Origin: Paraescarpia echinospica
Taxonomy: Eukaryota > Annelida > Polychaeta > Sabellida > Siboglinidae
Direction of reading: 5' to 3'
DNA length: 64,000 nucleotides
Assembly (NCBI GenBank): GCA_020002185.1
Contig: CM034544.1
Location: 37,167,862 to 37,231,861, forward strand
Positions within the stretch are counted from its first letter, which is position 1, and the number at the start of each line of letters is the position of its first letter. Below, piece by piece: positions 1 to 12,530 of the stretch. The position numbers were made by a program, and so were the translations under genes. The notes under the pieces were generated by a model. That model was not told the origin of the DNA, did no database searches, and saw only the letters and a program-made list of their open reading frames with translations.

Positions 1-782
1 TTATATAGCACACTTTTCAGCCTAAACGGCTCAAAGGCACTTTACAAATTCATTAAAGTAATTCATACATACTAAAAAAACTTAAAATCTAGTACATTTC
101 TATATAAAAAAACTATGGTAAATTAAAACTAGAGATCTAAGATATGTTAATTACAAATTATCTCTAGAATAAACACATACAAAACTATGAACAATGCAAG
201 TGTTTTATATAAAATGTCATAAATAATTAAAACTACTAAAATGCCTTGTGAAATAAGTACATTTTTATAACTGTCTTTTGAATATGTCTGCCGATGGAGC
301 CTGGCGAATGGATAGAGGTATGTTGTTCCATAGTGTGGGTGAAGCCAAAGAGCCTTCTCTGTGGCTGCAAATATTCTGGCAAATGTCCATTGGATATCTA
401 CCAAATCTTACAAATAATCATCCATAACTCTTATATATTGTCTCAAACTTTATGGACATGCTACACTACCTGACGTTTCTTAATTCGTTTTGTTTTAAGT
501 AAGGTTTTTTTATTGTGGGATTTTTGCCAAATGGAATCCAAATAGCATGTCTGAAAAACAACTCCTGCAAGTATTTTAATGAGCAGTTAGCTGCGAGTCT
601 ACCATAATCCTATCAATACACAGTAAAACTTGACCGTAGTAACCATTGTCTAGACTGTGCAATATTTCCATTATGGCCAGGTTACCATTATGAAAAGGTA
701 GTGGACAATGCAAACTAGTCCTTTAAGACTTTCAAGTGTCCACTGTAGACATCTAACAACTGCTACAAGACAAGAAACACAC

Positions 783-1055
783 CCATCAGAAGGCACCCAA
801 ACCAAGTAGGAGGTACACCGCAGACTCAGCTTGAAGTCAATCTTCTCCTGTGTCACTCTCTCTTGATTCTACACACCCATCACAAGGCACCTCAACCAAG
901 TAGGAAGTACGGGGCAGACTCAGCTTGAAGTAAATCTTCTCCTGTGTCGCTCCCTCTTGATTCTACACACCCATCACAAGGCACCCCAACCAAGTAGGAG
1001 ATACACGGCACACTCAGTTGAAGTCAATCTTCTCCTGTGTCGCTCCCTCTTCATT
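783..1055 (-). repeat. AP3D1: Three tandem copies of an AP3D1 ear exon (94 bp unit)
   Basis: Each unit is an 86-base exon (ATQEKIDFKLSL, TSYLVxVPSDG) followed by eight bases GTGTGTAG, which contain both a GT donor and an AG acceptor. The exon matches THEKLDFRLHF and TSYLITTP of AP-3 delta. Because 94 is not a multiple of three, reading through all units shifts frame, so at most one hybrid exon can be used. The right arm has four units. Confidence 0.9.
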
Positions 1056-1059
1056 CTAC

Positions 1060-1390
1060 ACATACAGTCGTCAATGTACAGAGAAACATTCAAGCAACAC
1101 ACTGCAGGTAGCACAGAAAACTGTAAAACTACCCATCTGCAAGTAAGAACGTACCCCTATTGGGGTGCTTGCTTGACCACCCTGAGTTGGCTAGAAGGCA
1201 GTCGAATTCACTTTGGACCCGAGAGCTAGATATATCTTATTCAGTTCGATCATGAATGTAATTGGAACTGATCTGTTGCTTTGCAAACTACATGGTCAAC
1301 AATGTATTTAGATTTTGCACATAATTTGCATAATCAAGTATCCAAAATTAACGCGGACTACTAAAAATATAATTATTCTGTCATATCTAC
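1060..1390. other. AP3D1 intron, no recognised element
   Basis: Shared with the right arm (35923-36260). Contains no open exon or repeat that I recognise. Confidence 0.6.
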
Positions 1391-3758
1391 TTCAACAAGA
1401 TTTAAGAAGATTGCCACCCAGAGAATTAACTCTAGGTGGCAGGTGGACAGGAAGCCCTTTGGCTTATCGAGAGTCCAACCCTTTTATCTATGTGTATTCC
1501 GCCCTTCTGAGGTATGTGTCGATTTTATTTTTAAACATATTCATGCTACTGGTTTGCAGAAAATCTGTTCCATTCACTTACAGTCCTTTGTGAAAATGAG
1601 AACTTTCTTATATCTAATCTACATCTTTCTTAACTGAGAAAAAAATATTTCTATCAATATTTTCATAACCATTCATTTTTTAAACACTTCTATCTGATCT
1701 CCTCTCAATCTCCTGGTTTCTAGTGTTGTTAAGCTGCATTTTTTAGGTGTATTTCGTAACTAAGATCCCTCAGTTTTGGTATCATTTTAGTTGCTCTCCT
1801 CTGCATTCTTTCTAGCATATCTATGTCCTTCCTGAGATATGGCATCCACGCTTGAATACAATATTCTAAATGAGGCCTAATTATTGTTTTGTACAGCGGT
1901 ATTATTACCTCTTTTTCCTTATACGTTATGTTTCGCCTAATTAATCCAAGGATTTGATTTCCCTTTGAAGCTGCAATTCCGCACTGCTCTGAAACCTTCA
2001 TATCAGCACTAATGGTTAACCCTAAGTCCTTTTCTCTTACAGTAGTACTTAGTACAGTACCCCCCATTGTATATTCTCCCTCTTCGTTCCCATGTCCTGT
2101 GTGGAGGCATTTACATTTCCCAAATTGAGCAGTATTTGCCACTTTTCAGACCATTTGATCAACTTATCAAGATCATCTTGTAAATGTTGTCTATCTCCAT
2201 CACTTTTAATCCTTCTAAACATTTTGTATCATCCGCAAATTTCAACACCTTGCTTGTTATTTCATCATCCAAATCGTTGATATATATTAAGAATAATATA
2301 GGTCTGATACTGATCCCTGTGGTACCCCACTCAATACCGATTTCCAGTTTGAAGACCCCCCCAATCAACTATTACACGTTGTCTTCTGTCAATCAGCAAT
2401 TTTTCTATCCAGTTCATTATACCATTTCTATGCCATGGGCCTTTACTTTAAGGAGTAATCTTTGATCTGGTACTTTGTCGAAAGCTTTTTGAAAATCTAA
2501 GTAGGCGATATCTACTGGTGTTCCCTCATCTACCCACTTAGTGTTGTCTTCCAAAAAACATAACATATTTGTTAAGCATGACCTCGCTTTATAAAACCAT
2601 GTTGAGATGGGTTTATCAAGTTATGTTTAACAAGAAAATCCACCATGTGGTCTTTAATGTGTTTCTAATAATTTGCAAATCACTGATGTTAAACTCACTG
2701 GTCTATAGTTCTCCGACTTGTTTCTCGAACCTTTTTTAAATAACGGTATAATGTTTGCCTCTTTCCATTCTAAAGGAACCACTCCCTCTTCTATTGACAA
2801 ATTGAAAACTGTTGCAAGCGGTACGCTAATTTGTTCTACAATTTCCAATAGTAGTTTGGGCGGAATCCCAATCCCCTTGAACATAGCCTCTGGTACTGGA
2901 AGTGAACTGATATCTTCTCTGGTAAACACTGAACTAAAGTACTCATTCAGGTCTTCTGCCATTAAGACTCCCTCTGATATTATATTTCCAGCACTATCTT
3001 CTAGAGGACCGACCTTATCTTGAACTTTCTGTTTGCTTCGATCATACGCATAAACACTCTTGCAGTCATGTTTTATATTACTAGCTAATTGTCGTTCATA
3101 GCTTTTCTTTGAATTTCTAATTTCAGCTGTAGCTTGGTTAAGTGCTTCTTTATAACTGTTGTTATCTTCATCATTTCCAGTACATCTATATGACTTCCAC
3201 ATCATTTATTTGTATTTAATTTTTCTAATGGTTTCTTTCGATAAGTGTTTCTTTTTGGACCGTTTCCCTTGTTTTTTGAAGGGTACAAATTGATCGACTA
3301 TACATTTAATTTCACTCTTTAATATATTCCAGCATTTTGTTGCTGTCTTATTTCTCAGTGTGTTATTCCAGTCTATCTTTGCTAAATATTTCCTCATGTC
3401 CTTATACCTTCCTTTGTGGAAATTTCTCCTATACTGCTTTTTACTATTCCTTTCTGATTTTACTTTGATGGTAAAATGTATCTGGTTGTGATCAGTACTC
3501 CCCAGTGGCTCACATATCTTGACATTGTCAACTAATTCATTCTGTGAGGACAAAACTATGTCTAACACATTCTCACCCCTGGTTAGTTCTAGCACATGTT
3601 CAGAAAGGAAAATATCTTGAACTAAAAACTTGTGGTCCTCACTCCCCATACTCTGTAGAGATTTCCATTGTATATGCCCGTGGTTAAAATTCCCCACAAT
3701 AATACAGTCCCGTTTGCTTACTTACATTATAGCATTTTGTATTTTTCATTCTCTTCTA
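1391..3758 (-). mobile_element. CR1 LINE copy A, left arm, 3' part
   Basis: An older, internally deleted CR1 copy shared by both arms. It covers part of the endonuclease (VLDIVLSSQ, STDHNQ), RT fragments (LFKKGSRNKSENYRPVSLTS, LKFADDTK) and the C-terminal QAWMPYLRKD segment, in several frames. About 38 residues around SPGVDG are deleted (FKGIGIPPK instead). The 3' tail is AAGATTGCCACCCAG in complement. Its 5' remainder is displaced to 8555-8728 by copy B. Confidence 0.92.
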
Positions 3759-4016
3759 GATTTAACAAGATTTAACAAGATTGCCATCCAGAAAATTACT
3801 CTGGATGGCAGGTGGACAAGGAAGCCTTTTGGCTTATCGAGAGTCCAATACTTTTTATCTACATGTATCCCGCCTTTTTAAGGTGTGTGTCGATTTTATT
3901 TTTAAACATATTCACGCTACTAGCACCAACACAATCAGGAGATAATCTGTTCCATTCATTTACAGTCCTTTGTGAGAATGAGAACTTTCTTATATCTAAT
4001 CTACACTGCTCCTTTA

Positions 4017-6568
4017 CTAATGTAGCTTCATGTCCTCTGGTCCTTCTATCTTTCTTAACTGAGAAAAAATGTTTCTATCAATATTTTCATAACCATTCAA
4101 TATTTTAAACACTTCTATGTGATCTCCTCTCAATCTCCTGGTCTCTAGTGTTGTTAAACCACATTCTTTTAGGCGTATTTCGTAACTAAGATCCCTCAGA
4201 TTTGGTATCATTTTAGTCGCTCTCCTCTGTACTCTTTCTAGCATATCTATGTCCTTCTTGCGATATGGCCTCCATGCTTGTATACAATATTCTAAATGAG
4301 GCCTCACTATTGTTTTGTACAGCGGTACTATTAATTCTTTTTTTTTATACGCTATATTTCGCCTAATTAATCCAAGGGTTTGATTTCCCTTTGACGCTGC
4401 AATTCCGCACTGCTCTGAAACCTTCATATCAGCACTAATGGTTAACCCAAGTCCTTTTCTTTTACAGTAGTACTTAGAACAGTACCCCCCATTTTATATT
4501 TTACCTCTTCATTCCCATGACCTGTGTGGAGGCATTTACATTTCCCAAAATTGAACAGCATTTGCCACTTTTCAGACCATTTGATCAACCTATCAAGATC
4601 ATCTTGTAAATGCTGTCTGTCTCCATCACTTTTAATCCTTCTAAACACTTTTGTATCATCCGCAAATTTTAACACCTTGCTTGTTATATCATCGTCCAAA
4701 TCGTTGATATATATTAAGAATAATATAGGTCCTAGTACTGATCCCTGTGGTACCCCACTCAATACCGATTTCCAGTTTGAAGCCTCCCCATCAACTACTA
4801 CACGTTGTCTTCTGTCAATCAGCCATTTTTCTATCCAGTTTATTATACCATTTCCTATGCCATGGGCCTTTAGCTTAAGGAGTAATCTTTGATGTGGTAC
4901 TTTGTCGAAAGCTTTTTGAAAATCTAAATAGATGATATCTACTGGTGATCCCTCATCTACCCACCTAGTGATGTCTTCCAAAAAACATAACATATTTGTT
5001 AAGCATGACCTCGCTTTTAAAAACCCATGTTGAGATGGGTTTATCAAGTTATGTTTAACAAGAAAATCCACCATGTGATCTTTAATTAGTCTTTCTAATA
5101 ATTTGCAAATCACTGATGTTAAACTCACTGGTCTATGGTTCTCTGACTTGTTTCTCGAACCTTTTTTGAATAACGGTATAATGTTTGCTTCTTTCCATTC
5201 TAAAGGAACCACTCCCTCTTCTAATGACAAATTGAAAACTGTTGCAAGCGGTACGCTAATTTGTTCTACAATTTCCAATAGTAGTTTGGGCGGAATCCCG
5301 TCCACTCCAGGTGATTTATTATCCTTCATAGCCCTTATTTTCTTAGCTACCATTTCCGAGGTTACAACTAACTGTCCTAAATAGTCTGAATCTGCCCCCT
5401 TGAACTTAGCCTCTGGTACTGGCAGTGAACTAATATCTTCCCTGGTAAACACTGAACTAAAATACTCATTCAGGTCTTCTGCCATTAAGAATCCCTCTGA
5501 TATTGTATTTCCAGCACTATCTTCTAGAGGACCGACCTTATCCTGAACTTTCTGTTTGCTTCGAATATACGCATAAAAACTCTTACTGTCATGTTTTATA
5601 TTACTAGCTAATTTTTTCATAGCTTCTCTTTGAATTTCTAATTTCAGCTGTAGCTTGATTAAGTGCTTCTTTATAAATGTTGTAGTCTTCATCATTTCCA
5701 GTACATCTATATGACTTCCACATCATTTGTTTATACTTAATTTTTCTAATGGCTTCTTTCGATAAGTGTTTCTTTTTGGACCGTTTCCCTTGTTTTTTGA
5801 AGGGTACAAATTTATCGACTATGCACTTAATTTCACTCTTTAATATATTCCAGCATTCTGTTGCTGTCTTATTTTTCAGTGTGTTATTCCAGTCTATCTT
5901 TGCTAAATATTTCCTCATGTCCTTATACCTTCCTTTGTGGAAATTTCTCCTATACTGCTTTTTACTATTCCTTTCTGATTTTACTTTGATGGTAAAATGT
6001 ATCTGGTTGTGATCACTACTCCCCAGTGGCTCACATATCTTGACATTGTCAACTAATTCTTTCTGTGAGGACAAAACTAAGTCTAACACATTCTCTCCCC
6101 TGGTTGGTTCTAGCACATGTTGAGAAAGGAAACTATCTTGTACTAAAACTAAAAACTTGTGGTCCTCACTCCCCATACTCTGTAGAGATTTCCATTGTAT
6201 ATGCCCATGGTTAAAGTCCCCCATAATAATACAGTTCCGTTTGCTTACTTCCCTTATAGCGTTTTGTATTTTTTCATTCTCTTCTATGCTTATGTTTGGA
6301 CTTCGATAAACTAACCAACTGTTAACGTTGAGTTTCCTGTAACTATGTTACACCAAACAGCTTCTTCGCAATCTGCTTCTCTTTCTAATTTTATTTCATA
6401 AGCCTGGATAGATTCTTTAATATATAAAATAACTCCACCTCCCTTTCTTCCTATTCTATCTTTCCTAAACATTACATATCCTGTTAGTCCCAATTCGGCA
6501 TCTGATATATCAGTGGTGGCCCACGATTCAGTTATACCTATTATGTGAGGGTCAATATCTTCTACCAT
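4017..6568 (-). pseudogene. CR1 ORF2: AP endonuclease and reverse transcriptase, frameshifted
   Basis: N-terminal AP-type endonuclease: HIIGITESW, GGGVILYIKES, GDFNHGHIQW, VLDLVLSS and SDHNQIHF. Then the reverse transcriptase: EWKEANIIPLFKKG, RPVSLTSVICKLLE, YLDFQKAFDKVPH, GVPQGSVLGPILFLIYIND and the catalytic FADDTK. The C-terminal part has RPHLEYCIQAWRPY and RRATKM. Frameshifts are near 6315 (CCC to CC), 5604 and 4445. It would nick target DNA and copy the element RNA at the insertion site, but this copy cannot encode one continuous protein. Confidence 0.93.
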
Positions 6569-6732
6569 AATGTTTAGTTCACTTCTTTTGTTTACTATGC
6601 TCCTTGCATTTAAACAAATGCATTTATATCCTGATTCAGAACAGTTTTCCAGGCTGTTCTTTGCCGATTTATTTCTGCTGTCTTTATCTATGCCTCCAGT
6701 TTCAGGCTTCTCTGTGAATCCCCCCTGCGAAT

Positions 6733-7942
6733 CTAGTTTAAATAGATGCAGCCTGTCCCACTGTCAACAGATTGCAGCAAGTTCTCTGAGAAAACTGCTG
6801 CCCCCTTTCCACTTAGATGTAGGCCATCTCTCATGTACATATCTTCCCTCCCAACAAAGTATCCCCTTAAATCTACGAATCCCACCCCCTCTTCTTTACA
6901 CATCTGCTCAACTAGTGCGTTGATCGCCATCCTCTTGCAGTTTCTATGTCGGCCCCCTTCCTCCCATTACTGGCAAAATTCCTGAGAGGATAATCTGTTC
7001 TACTCTTGTCTTCTTTAACTTCTTCACTAACTGTCTGTACTTCTGAACTATCCCAGTTGTTCCCTCCCTCTCTGCGTTATTTGTCCCTACATGTACTAGT
7101 ATAGACCCTCCCTTGCCATGCCCCAGTACCTTCTCTACCCTTTCAGTTACATGTTCTATCCTAGCCCCCGGTAGACAAACAACGACGTCCTCCCCCTCGC
7201 TTAGAGTCTTATCTGTCTTTCTCATAATCGAATCGCCCATAAACACCCTCTCTTTCCTCATTGCCCCCTCAATCACTGCCTCAGTGTAGCTCTTTCTACG
7301 GTTTGCATCTGTCTGGTTGTAATCTTGTTCCCCTGTCTTCTGCTCTCCCGTCACAATCTCGTCCGTTCCATTCTTTCCTGACGCTGTTTCTCTTGTCACC
7401 TTTCTTCCTGTCATCGTCCCTCCCGACTTCTCTTCTGTCACATGTACTCTCACTTCCTTTCTTCCCGTCATCTTTCCTCCCATTGCATTTCCTTCTCTCC
7501 TCTCCCGTCTCTTTTTCCCTCCTACCTCTTTCTCTACGGTCACTTTCTCTCCTGCCACCTTCACATTTCCTGCCGTCGATCCTCCACTTTCTTCCCCTCC
7601 GATCACCTTCCCTCCTCTCAGTCTCCTTTCCTCGGTCTTGTTGCCACTACTCTGCTCCTTCAGTTTCACAGTATTCCCAACTTTATCCCTGTCGTCTCTC
7701 TCCATTCCATCTGTCTCCTTGCTGATTCTCATCTCCATCCCCTTCACAATATCTACCAACCTAGCTACCTCTTTCTCCAGACATTTCACCTTCCAACACC
7801 CCACGCACTGAAAGGTGAATCCCTCTTCCTTGGTTTCTGTCCATGACTTCATACAGCCGGATAAGGCAAAATCTACCCAACTGTGGCAGTCGTCGCACAC
7901 CAAGTGTCTCTTTGCCTTGACTTGCCGCTTGCAAGGCGCCAT
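6733..7942 (-). pseudogene. CR1 ORF1: PHD-like finger plus SGNH esterase
   Basis: The start ATG is at 7942. Residues 4-49 form a PHD-like finger (C4, C16, C19, C30, C46, C49; CDDC and FQCVGC). About residues 60-220 are low-complexity Lys/Glu/Gly/Thr sequence with recurring TGxKxT units. The C-terminal part is an SGNH hydrolase: GDSIMRKTDK (nucleophile Ser), HVGTNN (oxyanion Asn) and DGLHLSGKG (Asp and His). PHD plus esterase is the known ORF1 architecture of CR1 elements. A one-base loss near 6948 (copy C reads GGRGARYRNCKR there) splits the frame before the DGLH block. Confidence 0.9.
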
Positions 7943-8554
7943 ATCAGAATTTATTTAATAATAATAATCTAATTAGCTATTTAAAATAGTTTTGTCAACT
8001 GTGTTTACACTATTCACTGTCTATGTAGTCTTTAAGAAGACTGTTTTCTGTGCACAAATGTTACACTTTACGTAAGATTGCGTACGCTAGACTGCCTTAT
8101 TTATTTAGGTTATACAGCGCCCTAGCGAATAAGAGAGACACTAGCTACATAAACTTAGTTCGCCCGATTATCGCAAATGCTTAATTTTAACAACAAAGCT
8201 ACCTTATCAAAATGTCTAGCAGGTACTGACTTACACAGATATTATCTTATGTAGGTAGTTTATGGTTGTTACTTTATCACCTATATATTCTACCACATAA
8301 CGAGGTTTGTTAAATCTTGTTTACAAACTTATCGTAGCCGTAAGCTAACATACCCTATTATCACTCACTAGACTAAAGTGTCCTAAAATACTTTATCTAA
8401 CTAACTTTAAGCACAACTGCTACTCAATATATGTTTACTGCTACTTTATGAATGATATTAAGGCAAGAATAATACTTATCAATCAGTAATTCCACTTGTT
8501 TATGAACTTTGATACACCACCAATTTCAACGATCTATCTCCGCCAAATATAGCC

Positions 8555-8728
8555 TCTATGCTTATGTTTGGACTTCAATAAACTAACCCAACTGTTAACA
8601 TTAAGTTTCCTGTAACTATGTTACACCAAACAGCTTCTTTGAAATCTGCTTCTCTTTCTAATTTTATTTCATCAGCCTGGATACATTCTTTAATATATAA
8701 AATAACTCCACCTCCCTTTCTTCTCCAC
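8555..8728 (-). mobile_element. CR1 LINE copy A, 5' remnant displaced by copy B
   Basis: Resumes copy A exactly where 3758 stops: TATGCTTATGTTTGGACTTC, then the endonuclease segment YIKE/EADFKEAVWCNIV in complement. In the right arm the same sequence is contiguous with the rest of copy A (33388-33560). The 5' truncation point of copy A lies near 8728. Confidence 0.9.
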
Positions 8729-8945
8729 CTCCACACCAGGGTCTGCAGTTATTCTCTGGTACCTGCAGACCTTGATGTTGTCTGGCTAACGATTATCTTT
8801 TTCTCCACTAAATTAGCCACTAGCTTGAAAATGCAATATAATGCACCAAGGCTAACAACAGAATTGCTATAAACTACAAACGACCATGTGGTTTGGAGAG
8901 CCATGATCTACCAACGCCTGTGACAGACACAGCACTTAGACTAAC

Positions 8946-9073
8946 TTTGACAATGTACATGAGTGTGCCTTCAGTTTCTGTGGCATGTTGATACTGGTTA
9001 TGGTGAAGGCAAACTGTCCCTCGTTCTCCGTGTTTGGCAGAAGGATGAAGGGCACCTTCACACTGTCGTCTCC
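8946..9073 (-). pseudogene. AP3D1: AP3D1 ear exon, MPQKLK segment, 1-base frameshift
   Basis: From acceptor TTACCAG it reads GDDSVKVPFILLPNTENEG, then QFAFTITSINMPQKLK. A missing G near 8969 shifts the frame, after which the expected LMYIVK is found one frame over, just before GTTAGT. It aligns with VPVPFQLPP, QFVFTIQSI and KLKGTLSFIAK of AP-3 delta. The right arm has the same deletion. Confidence 0.87.
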
Positions 9074-9607
9074 CTGGTAACACACACATCAAACTACAAG
9101 TCTATTAAGAACATGTGACTTATCATAATTAAAATTGAGTGCATGAAACAACAGGTAATCAGATGACAAAACACATGACAGACTTGCCAGTGACATTGCC
9201 TGGTGGTGAACCAACATTAGCATTATTAATAATTATGATGGATGTAAAGAAATTAGAAGTCAAATTAAATGCATTTCGGCAGGAAATATCATCTCCATGG
9301 CAACACATATATCAAACTACAAGCTTATACAGAACATACATTGCCACTGAAGTTGCCTGGTTGTGAACCAACATTACAGGGTTCCTTGAATGTAACGACA
9401 TTCCAGTTTCTTGGCTTATTTAAATATTTGTTTACATTACCTCTCAAGAAACATAAACATTTTTGTTTTTGAATATTTCAGTCTTTGGCAGGGAAGTGTC
9501 ATTGTTGCACTACAGGCCTATCACATTACATGTCGATGGTAAAACAGCACAACAAATATTCGAGAAATAAGTTTCTTGAGAGGCAATGTCAACAAATGTT
9601 GAACATT

Positions 9608-9870
9608 AGAGTTGAGTGAGTATAAAGTGGTTTAAGACTTCTCATGCTGCTGCAGACGAGCTTAGAGTTGAGTGAGTATAAAGTGGTCTGAGACTCTACT
9701 CACACTGCTGTAGTCGAGCTTAGAGTTGAGTGAGTATAAAGTGGTCTAAGAGTCTACTCACGTTGATGCGGACGAGCTGAGAGTTGAGTGAGTATAAAGT
9801 GGTCTGAGACTCTACTCACACTGCTGTAGTCGAGCTTAGAGTTGAGTGAGTCGAGGACATTGAGGTTGAG
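9608..9870. repeat. 58 bp tandem repeat containing a splice donor, left arm
   Basis: In AP3D1 sense the unit is CTCACTCAACTCTAAGCTCG, then ACTACAGCAGT, GTGAGTAGAG and CCACTTTATA. It includes the last codons of the VLDSLNSKL exon and its GTGAGT donor. About four copies follow the real exon end, decaying with distance. Confidence 0.9.
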
Positions 9871-9960
9871 GTCTTTGAGGTGATTCGAGGTGAGGTTCGA
9901 GAAGATGATGGAGACGACGACCTAGTAGCTCTGCTCCAGACTCACTCGTGTCTCATAAGT
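9820..9960 (-). pseudogene. AP3D1: AP3D1 ear exon, VLDSLNSKL, one stop
   Basis: Reads TYETRVSLEQSY, stop (TAG at 9922-9924), VVVSIIFSNLTSNHLKDLN, then NVLDSLNSKLDY. The vertebrate family has Gln at the stop position (SQVTVAIV). Acceptor TTTCAG; donor GTGAGT. The exon end with its donor is tandemly repeated in the following intron. Confidence 0.85.
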
Positions 9961-10352
9961 CTGAAACAATCAATGGTGGTCCAAGTAACATTACTTGAGT
10001 ATGAAAAGAGTAATATTTTATAGACATTTCCATGGCACTTTCCACAAAAACGTCAGAAATATTTAGTTACCAACATACCATATGCAAATTTATTATTATT
10101 TAATGTCTGGCCTCCTTTTCATATAAACTTAATACACTGCCCATTTGGTCAAGCAAGAACAATTAGTATTACCTGACGGTATCCAGTGTTAAATCCATGC
10201 ATTAGTTAATTAGAAATGACTATTTTGTGTCTTACACTTAAGGTTTAATGGATATTTACAAGCTGGGCTTGACATATTCCATATCTGTCCTTTCCTTTGG
10301 CTTTCCAATATCTATCCAATTTGGCCTTAAAGGCATTGGTGTCGACACTAAC

Positions 10353-10389
10353 CATTTTGAGAGACGCATCCTCAGCCAACAGTTTGTAG
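10353..10389 (-). pseudogene. AP3D1: AP3D1 exon, YKLLAEDASLKM
   Basis: A 37-base exon (acceptor CCAG, donor GTTAGT) reads YKLLAEDASLKM. It aligns with YSLLAENSYVKM, the start of the AP-3 delta ear domain. It joins the next exon (9820-9960) in phase. Confidence 0.8.
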
Positions 10390-10399
10390 CTGGACATTG

Positions 10400-11780
10400 G
10401 TTGAAACAAAATGGAACATCAAACAATTCATTAGATCATTCAAATTGTTAAAATTGGGCACAAAACATACACAAAATTCAAGCTAATAATAACATTGTGA
10501 AGGAGTGATATTTGTTTTTCAATATGTTATAAATAATTACTGCAGCTGAACATAATTAACCAGGACCCTGATATCCCGGAAACTTTCGAATTCGGATATC
10601 ATTTCATGGGAACATAATTTCCAAATGCTGATATATCCCCAAGATGTGCTTGATATGTTTATTCAGAAAACTTGTTAATCTGCACATATATACAGGGAAC
10701 AAAAGTAAATGACAAAATGACACATAGCTCCATCTGTTGGAAATATATGAATTGGGAAAGAGGGCACTACTTGTAAGCGGGCAGACGTGACCAACGACAG
10801 GTAGACCTGGCGGATGTTAAGCGCTGAGGATTTTCAAACATCAATAACTTAAAAATGGGCCAAGATGTTTTTTGGTGAATCAAGTTACAGATCATTAAGG
10901 GTTATGATGGAAGTAAAATGTTGACATGTTTAGTGGACACTATATGCATGCCAGGGAAGATACACCTGGAAATAAACTACTCGAGTAGACCGTTTTATAA
11001 AGATTATATATATTAGTTAATGTATTATTAAAAATACTGTAGAATTTTATCCGATACTCTGCTATTTAGGCCGATTTCCAGTGATTGTAGAAACCTTGCA
11101 GGAGAGTTGGTGAGCTGCAATCTCGCATGTAGCACAGTTAAAGGTTTTTTAAGAAAATGTACACATTTTCTGTTCTCATTTTGCCTACCACCCTCCCCCA
11201 GAATGGAATGAAGAAAGAGACGAACTATGATAAAACTTTATTTGTTCACAAGGTAAATATACATAGCATGCATTTTGATTTAAAATAGTAGCAATTAATG
11301 ACATAATACTGATTGAACTGGAGTGAAGTAATAGCTGCGTCATGTATATAAAACATCTGAACAATATTCCTTATAATTTTGGCTAAATATGCTTTAACCT
11401 CTTCGCGTATACCTAAGTTATTTTATATCTTATTTTATACATCAGTCGTTTTGTTTTAATCCTAGATCATATTTTTATATTGCATTGTTTATTGCTGTTT
11501 TAAAGTTTCTTAGGTCCTGCCAGTGCAGTAGGGATTCCCATTACACATTATAGTTACAGCCCACATGGAGGTATTCTGTTTGAGACTGGGACGATGGCAG
11601 GCAGTGAGCCTAGGCAAGTCCAATACACAGGGTTATAGCATAATCTCTCCAGTCAGCTGTCCCAGTGATCAGAGATAGGGCAAAGTCCACTATCCAGTTA
11701 TAAATAGAGACCAGTGAAGGAGGCTTACAGCAGCAGACAAACAGTATGAAAATACAGCATTTCGGGGGGCCGTCCGTCAG
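10400..11780. other. AP3D1 intron, nothing recognised
   Basis: AT-rich intron sequence, near-identical to the right arm except for the 729 bp insertion there. No exon, RNA gene or classified repeat was seen. Confidence 0.6.
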
Positions 11781-11784
11781 GTGC

Positions 11785-12530
11785 CCTTAGAATGATTCAA
11801 TCAAATACAGATGTCTTGTGTTTAATGACAGTACACTAAGATACGTTTGTACAAAATTAGAGAAAAAGTTTATGAAGAGTTTTTGAAAAAATAGGCAAAA
11901 TGTAAAAATTTACAAGTTTCAGAGGCTCTGGGGGAGCCTTAGAATGATTCAATCAAATACAGATTTCTTGTGTTTATTGGCAGTACACTAAGATACGTCT
12001 ATGCAAAATTATAGAAAAAGTTACTGAAGAGGTTTTAATAAAATAGGCAAAATGTAAAAATTTACAAGTTTCAGAGGCTCTGGGGGAGCCTTAGAATGAT
12101 TCAATCAAATACAGATTTCTTGTGTTTATTGGCAGTACACTAAGATACGTCTATGCAAAATTATAGAAAAAGTTACTGAAGAGGTTTTAATAAAATAGGC
12201 AAAATGTAAAAATTTACAAGTTTCAGAGGCTCTGGGGGAGCCTTAGAATGATTCAATCAAATACAGATTTCTTGTGTTTATTGGCAGTACACTAAGATAC
12301 GTCTATGCAAAATTATAGACAAAGTTACTGAAGAGGTTTTAATAAAATAGGCAAAATGTGAAAATATACCCGTTTTGGAGGCTCTGGGCAGCCCTTAGAA
12401 TGATTCAATCAATTATAGATTTCTTGTGCATAGTGGCAGTACCCTAAGATACGTCTACGCAAAATTAAAGAAAAAGTTGTTGAACGGTTTCTGAGATATG
12501 GCGGTTAACGGTGCACGGCAGACGGCGGAG
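11785..12530. repeat. 152 bp tandem repeat, five units, left arm
   Basis: The anchor CTTAGAATGATTCAATC recurs at about 11787, 11939, 12091, 12243 and 12394. Units contain AAGATACGTCTATGCAAAAT and a GGCTCTGGGGGAGCC near-palindrome. It lies in an AP3D1 intron and may be the internal array of a non-autonomous element. Confidence 0.95.

Larger units (their letters stand above)
3759..8554 (-). mobile_element. CR1 LINE copy B, near full length, nested in copy A
   Basis: A 4.8 kb CR1-type non-LTR retrotransposon. The 5' end is at 8554 and the 3' end at 3759, with about 610 bases of 5' leader, ORF1, ORF2, a 3' UTR and a tail of two TTGTTAAATC-like decamers. It is inserted in copy A; the flanks repeat TCTA (3755-3758 and 8555-8558) and the right arm (about 33555) keeps the empty site. 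ORF1 has one frameshift and ORF2 at least three single-base frameshifts against copies A and C, so it is not autonomous as assembled, though some indels sit in short homopolymers and could be sequencing errors. Confidence 0.93.

Noticed and set aside
7261..7846. Plus-strand frames of 134-154 codons rich in Ser/Leu/Pro
   Set aside because: Antisense shadows of the CR1 ORF1 linker.
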